The position numbers and the translations under genes are program-made. Below, in pieces: positions 1 to 11,922 of a stretch of DNA of 27,205 nt. The stretch lies in assembly GCA_040143965.1 (NCBI GenBank), contig JASJQH010007000.1, positions 1 through 27,205 on the forward strand, in the 5' to 3' direction. The notes under the pieces were generated by a model. That model did not search any database and was not told the DNA's origin. It saw only the letters and a list, made by a program, of their open reading frames with translations. The stretch comes from Basidiobolus ranarum. Lineage: Eukaryota > Basidiobolomycota > Basidiobolomycetes > Basidiobolales. The first letter of the stretch is position 1; each line of letters begins with the position of its first letter.

Positions 1-124
1 ACCATGATGAGAAGTTACAATAATAGATAGAAAAAAAGAATTGAAACTAATCTGTTCACAACATGATTGATTTTTGATAGAATAACGATGATTTGACAGC
101 TCAAAAACGAATTATGTCACGTTT

Positions 125-183
125 ATTTAGTTTTTTAGGATATATCCATCACTTCATTTAGTTTTTTAGGATATATCCATCAC
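125..183. repeat. Short direct tandem duplication (28-base unit, two copies)
   Basis: A 28-base AT-rich unit at 125-152 is repeated exactly at 156-183, with three bases (TTC) between the copies. Exact identity suggests a recent local duplication. No gene is visible around it, and positions 1 to about 410 otherwise hold no coding sequence that I can support. Confidence 0.85.
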
Positions 184-419
184 AAGTTACAAAATTCCCA
201 TTCCTATTCTTTGCCTAATATTCGATGGCAAAATCAATCTGGATACAATTTGGGAATTCGAAATTTCCATCGTCAATTTGAATACAAAATGCATGCTTCG
301 ATACTACTTTACACTCTCCATATATCCAAGCATGACAGACATGGTGCTTAAGTTAATAGGTTGATTACACGGGCTATACGGTATTGAAGGTATTTATCAT
401 CTTCCACACATTTGAATCC

Positions 420-1462
420 TTGCCAGTTTAATCAAAGAATACTCGCTAGTTTTTCTTTTCCCCACGGATCCAATCAGGAGTATTATTACTCAGTTCGTAG
501 AGATAAAGAAGGCTAAAAATCATGAAAGTCAAGTTGAGTCTACTCTCAGGTCTGTATATGATGGAAACGCCTATTGGATTAATGCCATTCCTAAGGGGAG
601 AAAACCCCAGTATATTAGTAAAGGCGAAATTGTAGGATATGGCTCACGGTTGAGAAATTTGGCCCAGTACCCCTTTGATAAGCACAGCATTCAGTTACCT
701 CCAGAGTGCGAAGCTGTAGCCAAAATCAACAAAGCGGACATTCCTCTTCTTCTCAGACACAAATTCATCGTCACTCAAAGTCGTATTACCACAGACACCA
801 CTATCGTCACAAAACTATGTTTTGCTGTCATTACCCTGCGTTGGCTTTACGTCATATCGACATTTATGTACTACTTCTGGACTATACAATATCTCCCTCC
901 TGATCATTGCTATTTACTGAAAGTAAGCATCATAGTGCCACTCCTGTACATCTTTGAACGGACTATTGCTCCAGTGTTTGTTTCCCTGACGAGCTCTATG
1001 TGAAGAAAGATTTCATCCAGCTAGCAAAGACGAATGGGACGACCGAGGATATTATTAACGAAAAGGTTTCAGATAGCAAGATGTCGGTTGAGAAAGAAAT
1101 ACGTATGAGATATGCTATTGAAAGGGTAATAGGTTCAGCAAGGTTCCGACTCCGAAATGACCGAGAATCCACCCATGGCACCTGTTGATATCAATGGGAC
1201 GATCTGGACTATCATTTACTACGTGCACCCTCATATCCTACTAATTGAAGCTGTGATGCATAGTGTTAAGAGCTTAACAGAACTTGGACAGGCTTATTTT
1301 ACTAACAAACCATTGATAAAAGTACTGAAGTTTCTGGAATATTTCGTACTAGCTAGCTACAATTTAACACTTTACTCTCGCCATTTGACTCTAGTGTTAT
1401 CTGCTTATCTATGGCCTTTAATGGACTATATATTTCCTTTCCTGGAGGACACAACTCTCTAA
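420..1462 (+). pseudogene. Decayed tandem copy of the adjacent multi-span membrane protein
   Basis: Function is unknown. The translated pieces match the intact neighbour at 1945-3171 along most of its length: an N-terminal block (about 424-975) with the shared RSVYDG, VGYGSRL and LLLRHKF segments, a middle block with KKDFIQLA, and a C-terminal block ending at 1462. The reading frame changes near 990-1000, where about five bases are missing after VFVSL relative to the copy. It changes again near 1140-1160, where the counterpart of a transmembrane segment of about 28 residues is gone. No ATG with a matching N terminus is visible, and an in-frame stop lies just before the first homologous codons. 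Introns could explain part of this, but the missing membrane segment argues for a pseudogene. It is a host gene relic, not a virus. Confidence 0.7.
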
Positions 1463-1944
1463 ATAATAATTCCTAACATACATCAGTACTGACTAGAAGC
1501 ACCTGAATGAATCGCTTAGCATGTTTCAAATTCACTTTCACTTTCCACTACAAACCGTTCTCTGACTCGTCTGCTTTCATAAGCTTTAATGTCTACTTTA
1601 TTCTACTGCTTTCATGAACATCACTTGCATATTGATTCGATAACCCATGACCTGATGGAACAAGTCTATTGTACTTGATGGAATATTTCTATTATTCTGT
1701 TAAACAACCATCTATCCACATAAACAAATTGGAATTTTACTATTGTTTTACTTTTCCCATAGTATACCAGGAGTTCAGATTCAGGATAACATCAACTACA
1801 AGCAAATGTACAACACAAGCGCTGTAATATGTAATACGAAATACGCAAACATATACACGAATACATTCTAATCGATGATTGGACAGGGATAGCCACTATA
1901 AGAAGTATATATACTTGAATGGTATCTGCTACAAGTTGATCAAG
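1463..1944. other. Spacer and presumed promoter of the intact membrane-protein gene
   Basis: AT-rich and without a supported gene. An alternating TATATATA run at 1906-1912 lies about 35 bases before the ATG at 1945 and could be a core promoter element or chance. The open frame of the next gene extends upstream of that ATG to about 1879, but no other in-frame ATG occurs there. Confidence 0.4.
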
Positions 1945-3171
1945 ATGAACGATACTCATGGCCCTTGGACGAATAATACTTATGATAAACATGGACCTGG
2001 GACGAATGATACTTGGGGTGGATCTTTCTATACTTTGCAGAATGTGATATTGTCTATCTTTGGTAAGCTATTGATGTGTCGTATACAAAGCATTCCCTCC
2101 AAGTTGACAGCACCAGGAGTGATCCGAGAATACATATCAGTCCTTCTGCTCCCAATGGATCCAGTCAGAAATCTTATCACCCAGTTCATTGAGATACAGA
2201 TGACTAAAAATCATGATAGTCAAATCGAGTCAGTTCTCAGGTCTGTTTATGATGGATCCGCTTATTGGATGGATGTAACTCCTAGAGCAAAGCAGTTTAA
2301 ATGTTACGATAAGCTCTCAGTTGTAGGATATGGGTCTCGACTCAAGAACGCAATTCTACACCCCTTCTACAAACACAACGTATATGTTCCTGCTGAGTGT
2401 CAAGCCTTAGTCAAAATTAGCAAAGAGGAGATTCCGCTTCTGCTAAGACACAAATTCACCATCCCTCAAAGCCGAATTGCACAGGACACTACACTAGCTA
2501 CAAAAGTATGCTATGTAGCTATTACTTTAATCTGGATATACGAGATATCCACCACTGGGTACTCTCTTTGCACCTCACAACAAATAAGAGCAACTCAAAT
2601 ACCTCTGTCGCTTATCAAAACTAGTATTATAGTTCCGCTCCTGTACACATTTGAGAAGTCTATTGCTCCTGTATTTGTCTCTTTAGAATCTGACGAGCTC
2701 TACCTGAAGAAAGATTTCATTCAACTAGCAGAGAGTAAAGGAATATCGGATACTGTTGGCGAAAAGGCCTCAGATATCAAAGATTCAGTCCAGAGGGAAG
2801 TACACATCACGTATTTAACCCAAAGGGCTGTAGGCTCTATGGTCTATTTGGTTCTACATTTCTTTATGGATTACGTGATGTCAGCATTATATCATTACAG
2901 TTTAATATATATGCACGCGGACTCAATTCTAGAGGACCCCATTTCTAATGGACTTCTCATCATGGTATTCGCACATAGATTTCTTGAAGCTGAATTGCAC
3001 ACTTTGAAGTGCCTAGTTGATCTGATACAAGGACATGTAACAAACAAAAAGGTTGAGAAACTTATTTTTCTATTGGCATGGATTGTTTCTGTCGCCTACT
3101 TGTTCGCCAGGCTCAATACAGCCATACGAACATTCGAAACGAATGTCATAGCAATAGTAGCTCTATTTTGA
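1945..3171 (+). CDS. Unrecognised multi-span membrane protein, 408 aa
   Basis: I do not recognise the family. The start is the first in-frame ATG at 1945. Residues 1-26 form a hydrophilic head with three NDT/NNT sequons and two similar HGPxTN units, suggesting a glycosylated lumenal or outside N terminus. A soluble region follows, with patches conserved in the neighbouring decayed copy (RSVYDG, VGYGSRL, an EIPLLLRHKF segment). The second half has roughly four or five hydrophobic segments, beginning about residues 190, 225, 305, 340 and 370. A charged loop (KKDFIQLAESKG to SVQREVH) separates the second and third. The single exon has no disruption. The tandem, partly decayed neighbour shows a locally duplicated family. 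A receptor, a transporter or a lineage-specific membrane protein are all possible; nothing catalytic is visible. Confidence 0.7.
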   Translation: MNDTHGPWTNNTYDKHGPGTNDTWGGSFYTLQNVILSIFGKLLMCRIQSIPSKLTAPGVIREYISVLLLPMDPVRNLITQFIEIQMTKNHDSQIESVLRSVYDGSAYWMDVTPRAKQFKCYDKLSVVGYGSRLKNAILHPFYKHNVYVPAECQALVKISKEEIPLLLRHKFTIPQSRIAQDTTLATKVCYVAITLIWIYEISTTGYSLCTSQQIRATQIPLSLIKTSIIVPLLYTFEKSIAPVFVSLESDELYLKKDFIQLAESKGISDTVGEKASDIKDSVQREVHITYLTQRAVGSMVYLVLHFFMDYVMSALYHYSLIYMHADSILEDPISNGLLIMVFAHRFLEAELHTLKCLVDLIQGHVTNKKVEKLIFLLAWIVSVAYLFARLNTAIRTFETNVIAIVALF

Positions 3172-4019
3172 AAAAATATCCCTCTTTTTGGCCTTATTAT
3201 TCACGAAATAGATATCCTCCTCAAGTACACCAAAAAAAACATCAGTCTATCATGCTTTTAGCAGCCAACTACCTCTCTGAATATCCTCATATTTTATCTT
3301 GCCTCACTCTTGGTATATAGAGAGATTTCAAACAATTGATTAGCCAAATTACTATTCAACATGTTGGCTACACTTACGCAATACCTAGAACCATGAGGAA
3401 AATCAGCAATTTGTGACAGTCTTTTTTGTCATATTTGGGACTATGCATTTGGAAAATACAATCAAGTTAAAAATCATTAACAGTGTTGAGGTTTAGCATG
3501 CCTACAGTAATTAGACTCATGAAGCCATATTTCACTCCTTGATGTGCTTGGTTCACCTTCTACAAGAAGGCTGATAACTTTGTAATTTTTTATCTCCCAG
3601 CCGTATTTAACGCTGGTTTACGCACATTAGGCTGGAATGTCAAAGTGATAGAATATCTTAACAGTCTTTCTACTCTCTTTTTGTGTTGCCATCAAAAAAT
3701 CTGGAATAAATTTATGATAGATCTTTCAGCCATGACTACAAATGCCACTCTTTACCTATACCCATATATACCACTCAGCGTATTCCGTTTAATACGACTA
3801 ATAATTCGAAAGGACTAGTCATCGATTCAGTGCTAACTAACTATGGAACAACGGTCATGGCGAGAACCAAATAGGCCCATAAATAAATGACATGTGAAGA
3901 TGGAGAGGTTTATTTCGGTTATATGTAGTTAAAGAAATAAGTGTGGCAAGCTTTATAAATATAACATTTAGGTTTTTGATTCTTTTGAAGCCTAGCTTGG
4001 ATCAAGATATGTCTTGAAT
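3172..4019. other. Intergenic spacer, no gene seen
   Basis: This 848-base stretch follows the membrane-protein gene and abuts the 3' end of COX5, which is on the other strand. Frames are short and broken on both strands. I found no third copy of the membrane protein and no RNA gene. Confidence 0.5.
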
Positions 4020-4505
4020 TTACTCTTCTTTGGTAAAGCTAACAAAACCCTTACCTTCATAACCCTCGGAAGAAATACCTGTGAGAGGGTTGGCCTTTTG
4101 CTCCTTCATTCTTTCGTTGGTAGCCTCTTGCCACTCCTTAGTGAAAGTGTGAGGAGTAGGCTGACCAGCTTGACGAATCAACTGGAAGAGACCAGCAGAA
4201 ACAGCAATAACAGCGAAGACACCAGCGTAAACTTTCTTACCATCTCCTTTCTCTAAAGGAGCCTTACGAAGTCCATGGGGACCAAAAGCAATCCAATAGG
4301 CTGCCTTCTTTTGTTCCAAGTCCAAAGCTTTCCAGTCACCCTTTTGAGCTTCCAAAACCTTGTTATAGAGACTGGCTTTCTCTTCTTGAGCAAGTGTCTT
4401 CCAGGAGCTTTGAAGGCTGGTGAAAGTGGGCACGGAACCAGTAGTGGTGGAAGCAGAACGAGTCAAAGACCTCTTAGCGTTGATGGAAGCAATTCTGAAG
4501 AGCAT
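4020..4505 (-). CDS. COX5: Cytochrome c oxidase subunit 5 (mammalian COX4 family)
   Basis: Nuclear-encoded subunit of mitochondrial complex IV, spanning the inner membrane once and helping assemble and tune the enzyme. The 161-residue single-exon product has the family layout. Residues 1 to about 22 are an Arg/Ser/Thr-rich presequence without acidic residues. The matrix domain contains SWKTLAQEEK and the diagnostic AYWIAFGPHG block. One transmembrane helix spans about residues 92-112, and a short tail contains TKEWQEATNERM. Length is close to yeast Cox5a/b. The presequence carries R12-S-L14-T-R-S17, which fits the R-X-(F/L/I)-X-X-(T/S/G) motif of mitochondrial intermediate peptidase; that enzyme's gene lies about 10 kb away. 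A CCAAT box on the coding strand (4520-4524) is only about 15 bases from the ATG. Confidence 0.95.
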   Translation of the reverse strand: MLFRIASINAKRSLTRSASTTTGSVPTFTSLQSSWKTLAQEEKASLYNKVLEAQKGDWKALDLEQKKAAYWIAFGPHGLRKAPLEKGDGKKVYAGVFAVIAVSAGLFQLIRQAGQPTPHTFTKEWQEATNERMKEQKANPLTGISSEGYEGKGFVSFTKEE

Positions 4506-5081
4506 GACCTGAATAACTTATTGGTTAAAGAGAGATGGGTAGTATGTGTCCAAAGTAGGGGAAGTTAAAAAAAAGGTGGGGTATGAATGTTACTGGATAC
4601 AGTCGGAAATTGGCCTCTCGAAACATGAAAGTGGCTATATTTACATGGATTTTATATGATTCAGATGAGGGTTGATGATATTTCTCTTGACATCCCTCCA
4701 GATTTTCTATGGGATTTCTCAACAATACCCTAATTTTTAAGGTTCCTAGATTGCCCCATTTCTTGTCCATTCATCTCTTCCCTACCCTAGTTTTGGAAAT
4801 ATTTAATGTGTTTCTTGAGGAGACTGAGCGTAGGTAATCCAAGAATTACGATAATAAATTTCAATCATTGTAGTGCAGTGTAATGTAACACTTGATGAAA
4901 ATTCATTCAACAACGGGTTGAAAGTGCCATTGACTACTATCTACTATGAAGGAAAGTAAGATTTAATCATGGGAACAAATATTGACACTGGAGGAATTTT
5001 ACATGGTATCGTAAGCTGCTGTTAGGTATATGCATATATGTATGTATAATGGATATGGAAAATGGCGTGTGCTTTAAAATT
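4506..5081. other. Spacer between COX5 and the SLP1-like gene
   Basis: Both flanking genes are on the minus strand, so this 576-base stretch holds the COX5 promoter and the 3' end of the SLP1-like gene. A minus-strand open frame of 81 codons (4525-4770) lies here, but it has no recognisable domain and sits in the expected COX5 leader, so I do not call it a gene. Confidence 0.45.
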
Positions 5082-6864
5082 CTAGTCTACTTTGCCTTTC
5101 TTGATTATTCTGAATGGATCCTTGAACAAATTGGACGCACCAACAATAACGATGAGTACACAGAGAAGAACGAGTTGGATTGCGCCTAATCTTTTCTCAA
5201 ATAACACCTAGGAAAACAATGGTTGGATTAAGGAAATCATGTACAAGAGACGTAACGCTTCATACCTCATCAGCTAATATGTGGATTTGGTGAGTGATCT
5301 TTCGAATCTCTTCGTCAGTGTTTGTGCGATAAGTTTTAGATTCAAGTAGGGTAGTTTGCCAAACAAGCTCGTATGTACTTCGCTAAAATTCAACAAATCA
5401 GCATACTGTATCAATTATAGTTAAATGGTCAAGAAAGGACCCACCAATATGTTTAATTGAGACATCGCAGTATTGTTGAGACTGACTAGAGCGTTCCACA
5501 AGTGTTGCTTTTGGGATGCATCGATATTGGCGAAGATCTCATTCATAGTGTTACTTTGCTCCGAAAAGTATTTATAAGATAATGCCATGTTTTGTTCAAG
5601 TATGTTCAGTCTCTTCGTGATCGTCTTGAAGATGCTCTCTTGCGTCCCACCTGGTGGAGTTGTGTGCGACCCATAACTTTGTCGGCTTTCGTGTTGGGCA
5701 GGAGTTGAGGTTGAGACCGATTGGACAGTTTCATCTTCAATACTGTTTGAACCACTTGGATGAGGGTGGAGCGACTGGAATGATCCAATATCTATAATAT
5801 TTTTGACCTCGGAGTCAATAACGTCGAAATTCGATAGTGGAGGCGCTTGAATTTTAGGAAGTGGAAGCGCATCCTCAGGTTTTAATGCAGGTAGCGTATG
5901 TTGTATGATGGATTTGGAGTTTATGACTTCAGAGGAGAGCGCATTAGAAGCCTCGGATAATAACTCGTCATCTTCCCTCTTATATTCCTCCATCATGGTA
6001 GTTCCATGTACACGCAAGAGGCTCACAGGACAAATAAACTCATTTCCATAATGTGATAGGAAGTCAATACGTATATAACGTGCCCATATAAGTGGATTAC
6101 TTATATGAAATACCTAGGCTTTAGTTAGCAAATGCTGAATAGGTTAAGTGTACCAAGAAATCAAAAAAACCTACTTGAACATCACGAATATTGCGTGCTT
6201 GGAATTCACCAAGGATCTTCCAACCCGAATTATCTTTGGGTGGGTAACGATTACTTACTGATATTCTCAAGTCCTTGAATATAGATGAGAAGAACTCATA
6301 ATTCGACAGTGCCACAGTATCTATCAAAATATCGTCACATAACTCCACTATTACGTGCCTTTCTGCGGTACATTCATTCCACATGTACTGATCTTTACTT
6401 TCGTTCAGTATAGCAGTAGCTCCCTTGGCTTCTGAATTGGATTTGAGAACAGCAGCTGCACAGTCAAATGAGGCATAGTTAAATCTTTCTTTGCTAGATT
6501 TTGGCTTATCATCTTTTACGTTCTTGGTGACTCTCAGTTCAGAGCTATGGGAGTTTGTTCCAGAAGCATCTACATCATCAGATCGTTTATGTTGATCAGT
6601 ATTGTCAAAGCGGGGAAATACGACGTTTAAAGTCAATTGGTTGATTAATCGACTAAATTGAAAAGTTTCTGGAGAGCCCATTTTTTCACGGACATTTTCC
6701 ACTGATACGTTTCGTAAACTATCAATAAGTTGGTTCAAAGTTTGTTGTAAAGAACCTTGACCTTCTTTTCTGATAGATTTCCATAAGAAAGGAGTAGTAT
6801 TTAATAGGAATAAAGTTAATAAAAACCAATACACTGGTTTTTTAAAACCCTCCCAAGTACTCAT
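5082..6864 (-). CDS. SLP1: SLP1-like SUN-domain ER membrane protein, four exons, 533 aa
   Basis: Member of the SLP1/OPT branch of SUN-domain proteins. In yeast, Slp1 works with Emp65 in the ER membrane to protect soluble ER proteins from degradation. Exons in coding order: 6864-6175, 6113-5445, 5382-5266, 5207-5082, with introns of 61, 62 and 58 bases; phases join cleanly to 533 codons plus stop. Residues 1-26 are a signal peptide or anchor. A low-complexity linker follows, then the SUN domain at about 126-270, beginning with the typical ERFNYASFDCAA block and including SNYEFFSSIFKDLR, GWKILG and the WARYIRI segment across the first intron. Residues 370-490 are helical and probably coiled coil, and the last exon encodes a transmembrane helix (about 502-520) with a basic tail. 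The second intron uses a rare GTGGGT donor; reading through it meets a stop within five codons. Confidence 0.9.
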
Positions 6865-7212
6865 TCCCGTTAGAAAATATTGGTATAAAGATAAATCGAC
6901 AAATAGCTTTAGTTGAGTTGTAAACTTGATAGAAAACTTCGGTTAAACTACTAAATAAAATATACTCCCGAAAATGAATCAATGCACATCCATCGATTGT
7001 GACTTGTTTGAAGTGGTACACTAATGGATGGTAAATATCCATATCATTGGATAAATTATCTTGGTGTACATAAATCATTATTAATCTATATTAATCATAC
7101 TATTCAAGTTTAATGCTTTTGAAGATAGTGCAAGATCCTTTGGAGAAAATGGGTTTCGGTCTCTGTTCATAGTATATTTCATTCTATAGTTTCTCGAGCT
7201 GATTTTATAAAA
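6865..7212. other. Spacer between the SLP1-like gene and TRS23
   Basis: These 348 bases hold the 5' region of the SLP1-like gene and the 3' region of TRS23, both minus strand. A 78-codon minus-strand frame (6842-7078) overlaps the SLP1-like start in another frame; it has no recognisable domain and is treated as chance. Confidence 0.45.
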
Positions 7213-7767
7213 CTACCCGAGTGTTTTCATAAGTTTCGTTAAATGAAGGTCAAAAAGTTCACAACGGATGGGCATTTCTGGATTATAAAAAGGGTTTTTC
7301 ATAACATAATCTGCATATATTCTATACACCCGTTTCAATACCATATCCAAGTTGGGATGAAGCGGTTCAGATAAGACGATAAACTTGCTACCTATGACAT
7401 AAAAGGGCGTTATTGAAATGTTGACCAAGAGATATCTTCTATTCGAAATTACCTGTTAAAGTTTGAAAGCACTGAAGTTTAAACGTTTCAGTTTCAAATA
7501 TTTCAATGCCAGAAGAAGTAGACGTGGGCGAAATCTTGGAGGTAATAGCGTGGACGCTAAAAGTTGGTTTTTATCATCAGACCAAATTGGCGAATAACAA
7601 GTTAGGAAGAATGTTGGACGAAGAGTTCATTATTTTATTTCCTACCCATGAAAGGTACCAGCAAGCACTAGATATTCATTACTCGTAAGTCGGTTTAGCC
7701 CTTCTATGAAATCTCGCTGGTAAATCAAGCCACCTGCTTTGTTGATAACGTATAATGAGAATATCAT
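7213..7767 (-). CDS. TRS23: TRAPP complex subunit Trs23 (TRAPPC4/synbindin), three exons, 134 aa
   Basis: Core subunit of the TRAPP complexes, which act as exchange factors for the Rab GTPase Ypt1 in ER-Golgi and autophagic traffic. Exons: 7767-7646, 7556-7453, 7391-7213, with introns of 89 and 61 bases; phases sum to 135 codons including the stop. The N terminus reads as the longin-fold strand with [13 protein letters not shown], followed by [16 protein letters not shown] and [29 protein letters not shown] and the signature [16 protein letters not shown] block come next. The PDZ-like insertion of the animal protein is absent, as in the short yeast-type form (fission yeast about 132 residues). 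Only the last exon is a long open frame; the first two had to be assembled from splice sites, but agreement with the family is near complete across both joins. Confidence 0.93.
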
Positions 7768-7952
7768 GCTCTACCAAGAATACCTTTGTAAATCTCAGCT
7801 TGTCAGAGCATTCATTTAGGGATCACTCACGTGACCTGATTTATTGACAAAATTAAGGGATGAGATGTTGGAAGCAACTTCGAGTTGCTGAAGATATTTA
7901 AAAGATCAGGTGTAGTATTATCTCTAGAGTTTCGATATTGTAGATAGCATGT

Positions 7953-8569
7953 TTAACTGATTTTTTCCCCATTTTCGGTCTTTTTCCACTCCCAAAATTG
8001 CTTGAGAATCTCCTCCTCCTTCTTTGACATCTATGCAACGAACCATAGTTAGTTCAAGGAAAGTACATTATTAAAAATACTTAAAGAAATCAAACTACCA
8101 ATTCATATTCAGTATCTGTTTCATGGTCATAGCCAAGTAAATGACAGATTCCATGCGTGTATAATACAGGAAGTCTTTCTTGAAGCGTAATCTTATTATC
8201 CTTACAATGTCTCAAGACATAAGCTACAGATATTATCATATCACCAAGGTTGCGGTCGTCTTCGGTCATATACTCAGGAAGGTCAAGGTTTCCAGGAGTT
8301 ATAGCCTAAGTTCTGGTGAGCTACTAAGGGATTTGGTTTACTGTAAGTGAAAGGAAACATACCTGATGAAAAGGAAAAGACAATATATCAGTTGGCTTGT
8401 CTTTATCTCTATATTCACGATTGAGCTTTCGAATGAAACGGTCACCAGTAAGGTGAACACCTAAATCCCAGTCTTTATAACCTGAAAATAATAACAATTG
8501 TCTAATGTCACGTTTAGCTGCTCTAGCAGAAATCTTCGCTAACGTTTGAGTGTTTTTGAAAAGCACCAT
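7953..8569 (-). CDS. YbeY-type endoribonuclease, probably mitochondrial, three exons, 163 aa
   Basis: YbeY (UPF0054) is a metal-dependent RNase needed for rRNA 3' processing and ribosome quality control in bacteria; eukaryotic homologues act in organelles. Exons: 8569-8363, 8305-8099, 8030-7953, with introns of 57 and 68 bases; the total is 164 codons with the stop. The first exon carries the family block LNREYRDKDKPTDILSFPF. The second has the GDMIISV block and the HGxxHLxGxDH zinc motif with H120, H124 and H130. The third is a short Lys/Glu-rich tail. Length matches the bacterial core plus a short leader, so there is little room for a cleavable presequence; the basic, acid-poor residues 1-20 could still target mitochondria. 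YbeY is not found in budding yeast, so this gene points to a lineage that kept the ancestral factor. Confidence 0.93.
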
Positions 8570-9398
8570 TTCATAATTTAAGAACGGTCACAATATTCGA
8601 ACACTTTTTAAAGAGTTAGACTTCGTGATTGCAATCAACAGTGCATTTAAATCAAGCTTTTCAAATTAAAATTGGGAATTTTTTTATTGGAATTATACAA
8701 ACGTATATTACCGAAAGTTATTCCAAAAAATGCAAAATTAAAATATATCTAGAGATTCTTCTTTTGCCTTGCATCAATATGACTTGTAAATAAAGCAAAT
8801 CTGTTTACTCCGTTGGAGCTTAAGTGCTAATATACTCTAGGAATTTAAGTGGTAGCCAGCACAATAAGGTAGAAAGAGCCGCTGAAAAAGTAGCCAGTTC
8901 AGACAAAAATGGGAATTTAAAAGCAGAGCTGAACGAATGTTTTATATTCTATTCTAACCCTAATAGAACGTATTCTCAGTAATGCCAAAATTATGTTACA
9001 GAAACAACCGAAGGCCTAGAGGCAAATACCAGAAATAGTACATAGAGAGCTAGACCAATTCTCTAGGTCTATGGCTGCCTCCACATGTAGGATGAAAACT
9101 CTATCTCTTTATGTACAATGCTAGGGTTAGGGTTGAGCCGTGTTCTGTTAACTATTCATCGATTGTCTATTTGACGATTGCACTAACATTTATAAACCAA
9201 GATAATGGACTTGTAACCTCTCTTCCGGTATCTTTAATGTGAACTTCTTTCTTTTATGAGTCATCAAATGCAATGCTATCCGAAACTCGGCTTTCATATT
9301 ACTACATTAGGTGAAGATATCTAATGGTACATTAATCATCACTGATGATAATAAAGATATCATCCATTCACTCTATTTTTAATAGATGATTGAAGAAG
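8570..9398. other. Intergenic spacer with telomere-like short motifs
   Basis: No supported gene in 829 bases. AACCCTAA occurs at about 8956-8963, and two adjacent TTAGGG units occur at about 9124-9136. These could be telo-box type protein-binding sites or chance. A 50-codon plus-strand frame ending at about 8983 lacks an ATG and is not called. Confidence 0.45.
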
Positions 9399-11631
<2,233 letters not shown>

Positions 11632-11847
11632 AATCCTCTGCCAAAATTACATCAATAAATCCCATTTTTCAATTCATCTGATTCTAAATCTCCCATATAT
11701 TTCGAAATTTCGTTCCCTGCAACGGGCACACATCTAGTTTCGAGATGTGTTGAGATTGTTCCTAGGACGCATAGGAGTGATAACCTATCGTGCTTGTTTC
11801 AAGCATGTCTCACGTGAACCGACTGTTAGTTATGGTTTCAACGCTTT

Positions 11848-11858
11848 GTATATATATT
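11848..11858 (+). promoter_or_regulatory. TATA-like box before the PLA2-like gene
   Basis: An alternating TATATATA run lies about 70 bases upstream of the ATG at 11923. The other secreted-protein gene in the window has a similar element at a similar distance, which gives some support to this being a core promoter element. Confidence 0.4.
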
Positions 11859-11922
11859 TGGGCGTAGTGAAGATTGAAGGTGTGCAGTCCAGGTATCCAC
11901 CGATCTCCTCTCTTTAATTATA

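Noticed and set aside
4525-4770. 81-codon minus-strand frame upstream of COX5
   Set aside because: It has no domain or conserved feature and occupies the COX5 promoter and leader.
6842-7078. 78-codon minus-strand frame overlapping the start of the SLP1-like gene
   Set aside because: It overlaps the conserved SLP1-like start in another frame, has no domain, and lies in the expected leader.
7506-7688. 60-codon plus-strand frame starting MPEEVDVG
   Set aside because: It is antisense to TRS23 exons 1 and 2, which are conserved on the other strand; its composition is explained by that overlap.
8829-8983. 50-codon plus-strand frame with ordinary-looking composition in the YbeY/MDP-1 spacer
   Set aside because: It has no ATG and no recognisable similarity, and its length is within chance for AT-rich DNA.
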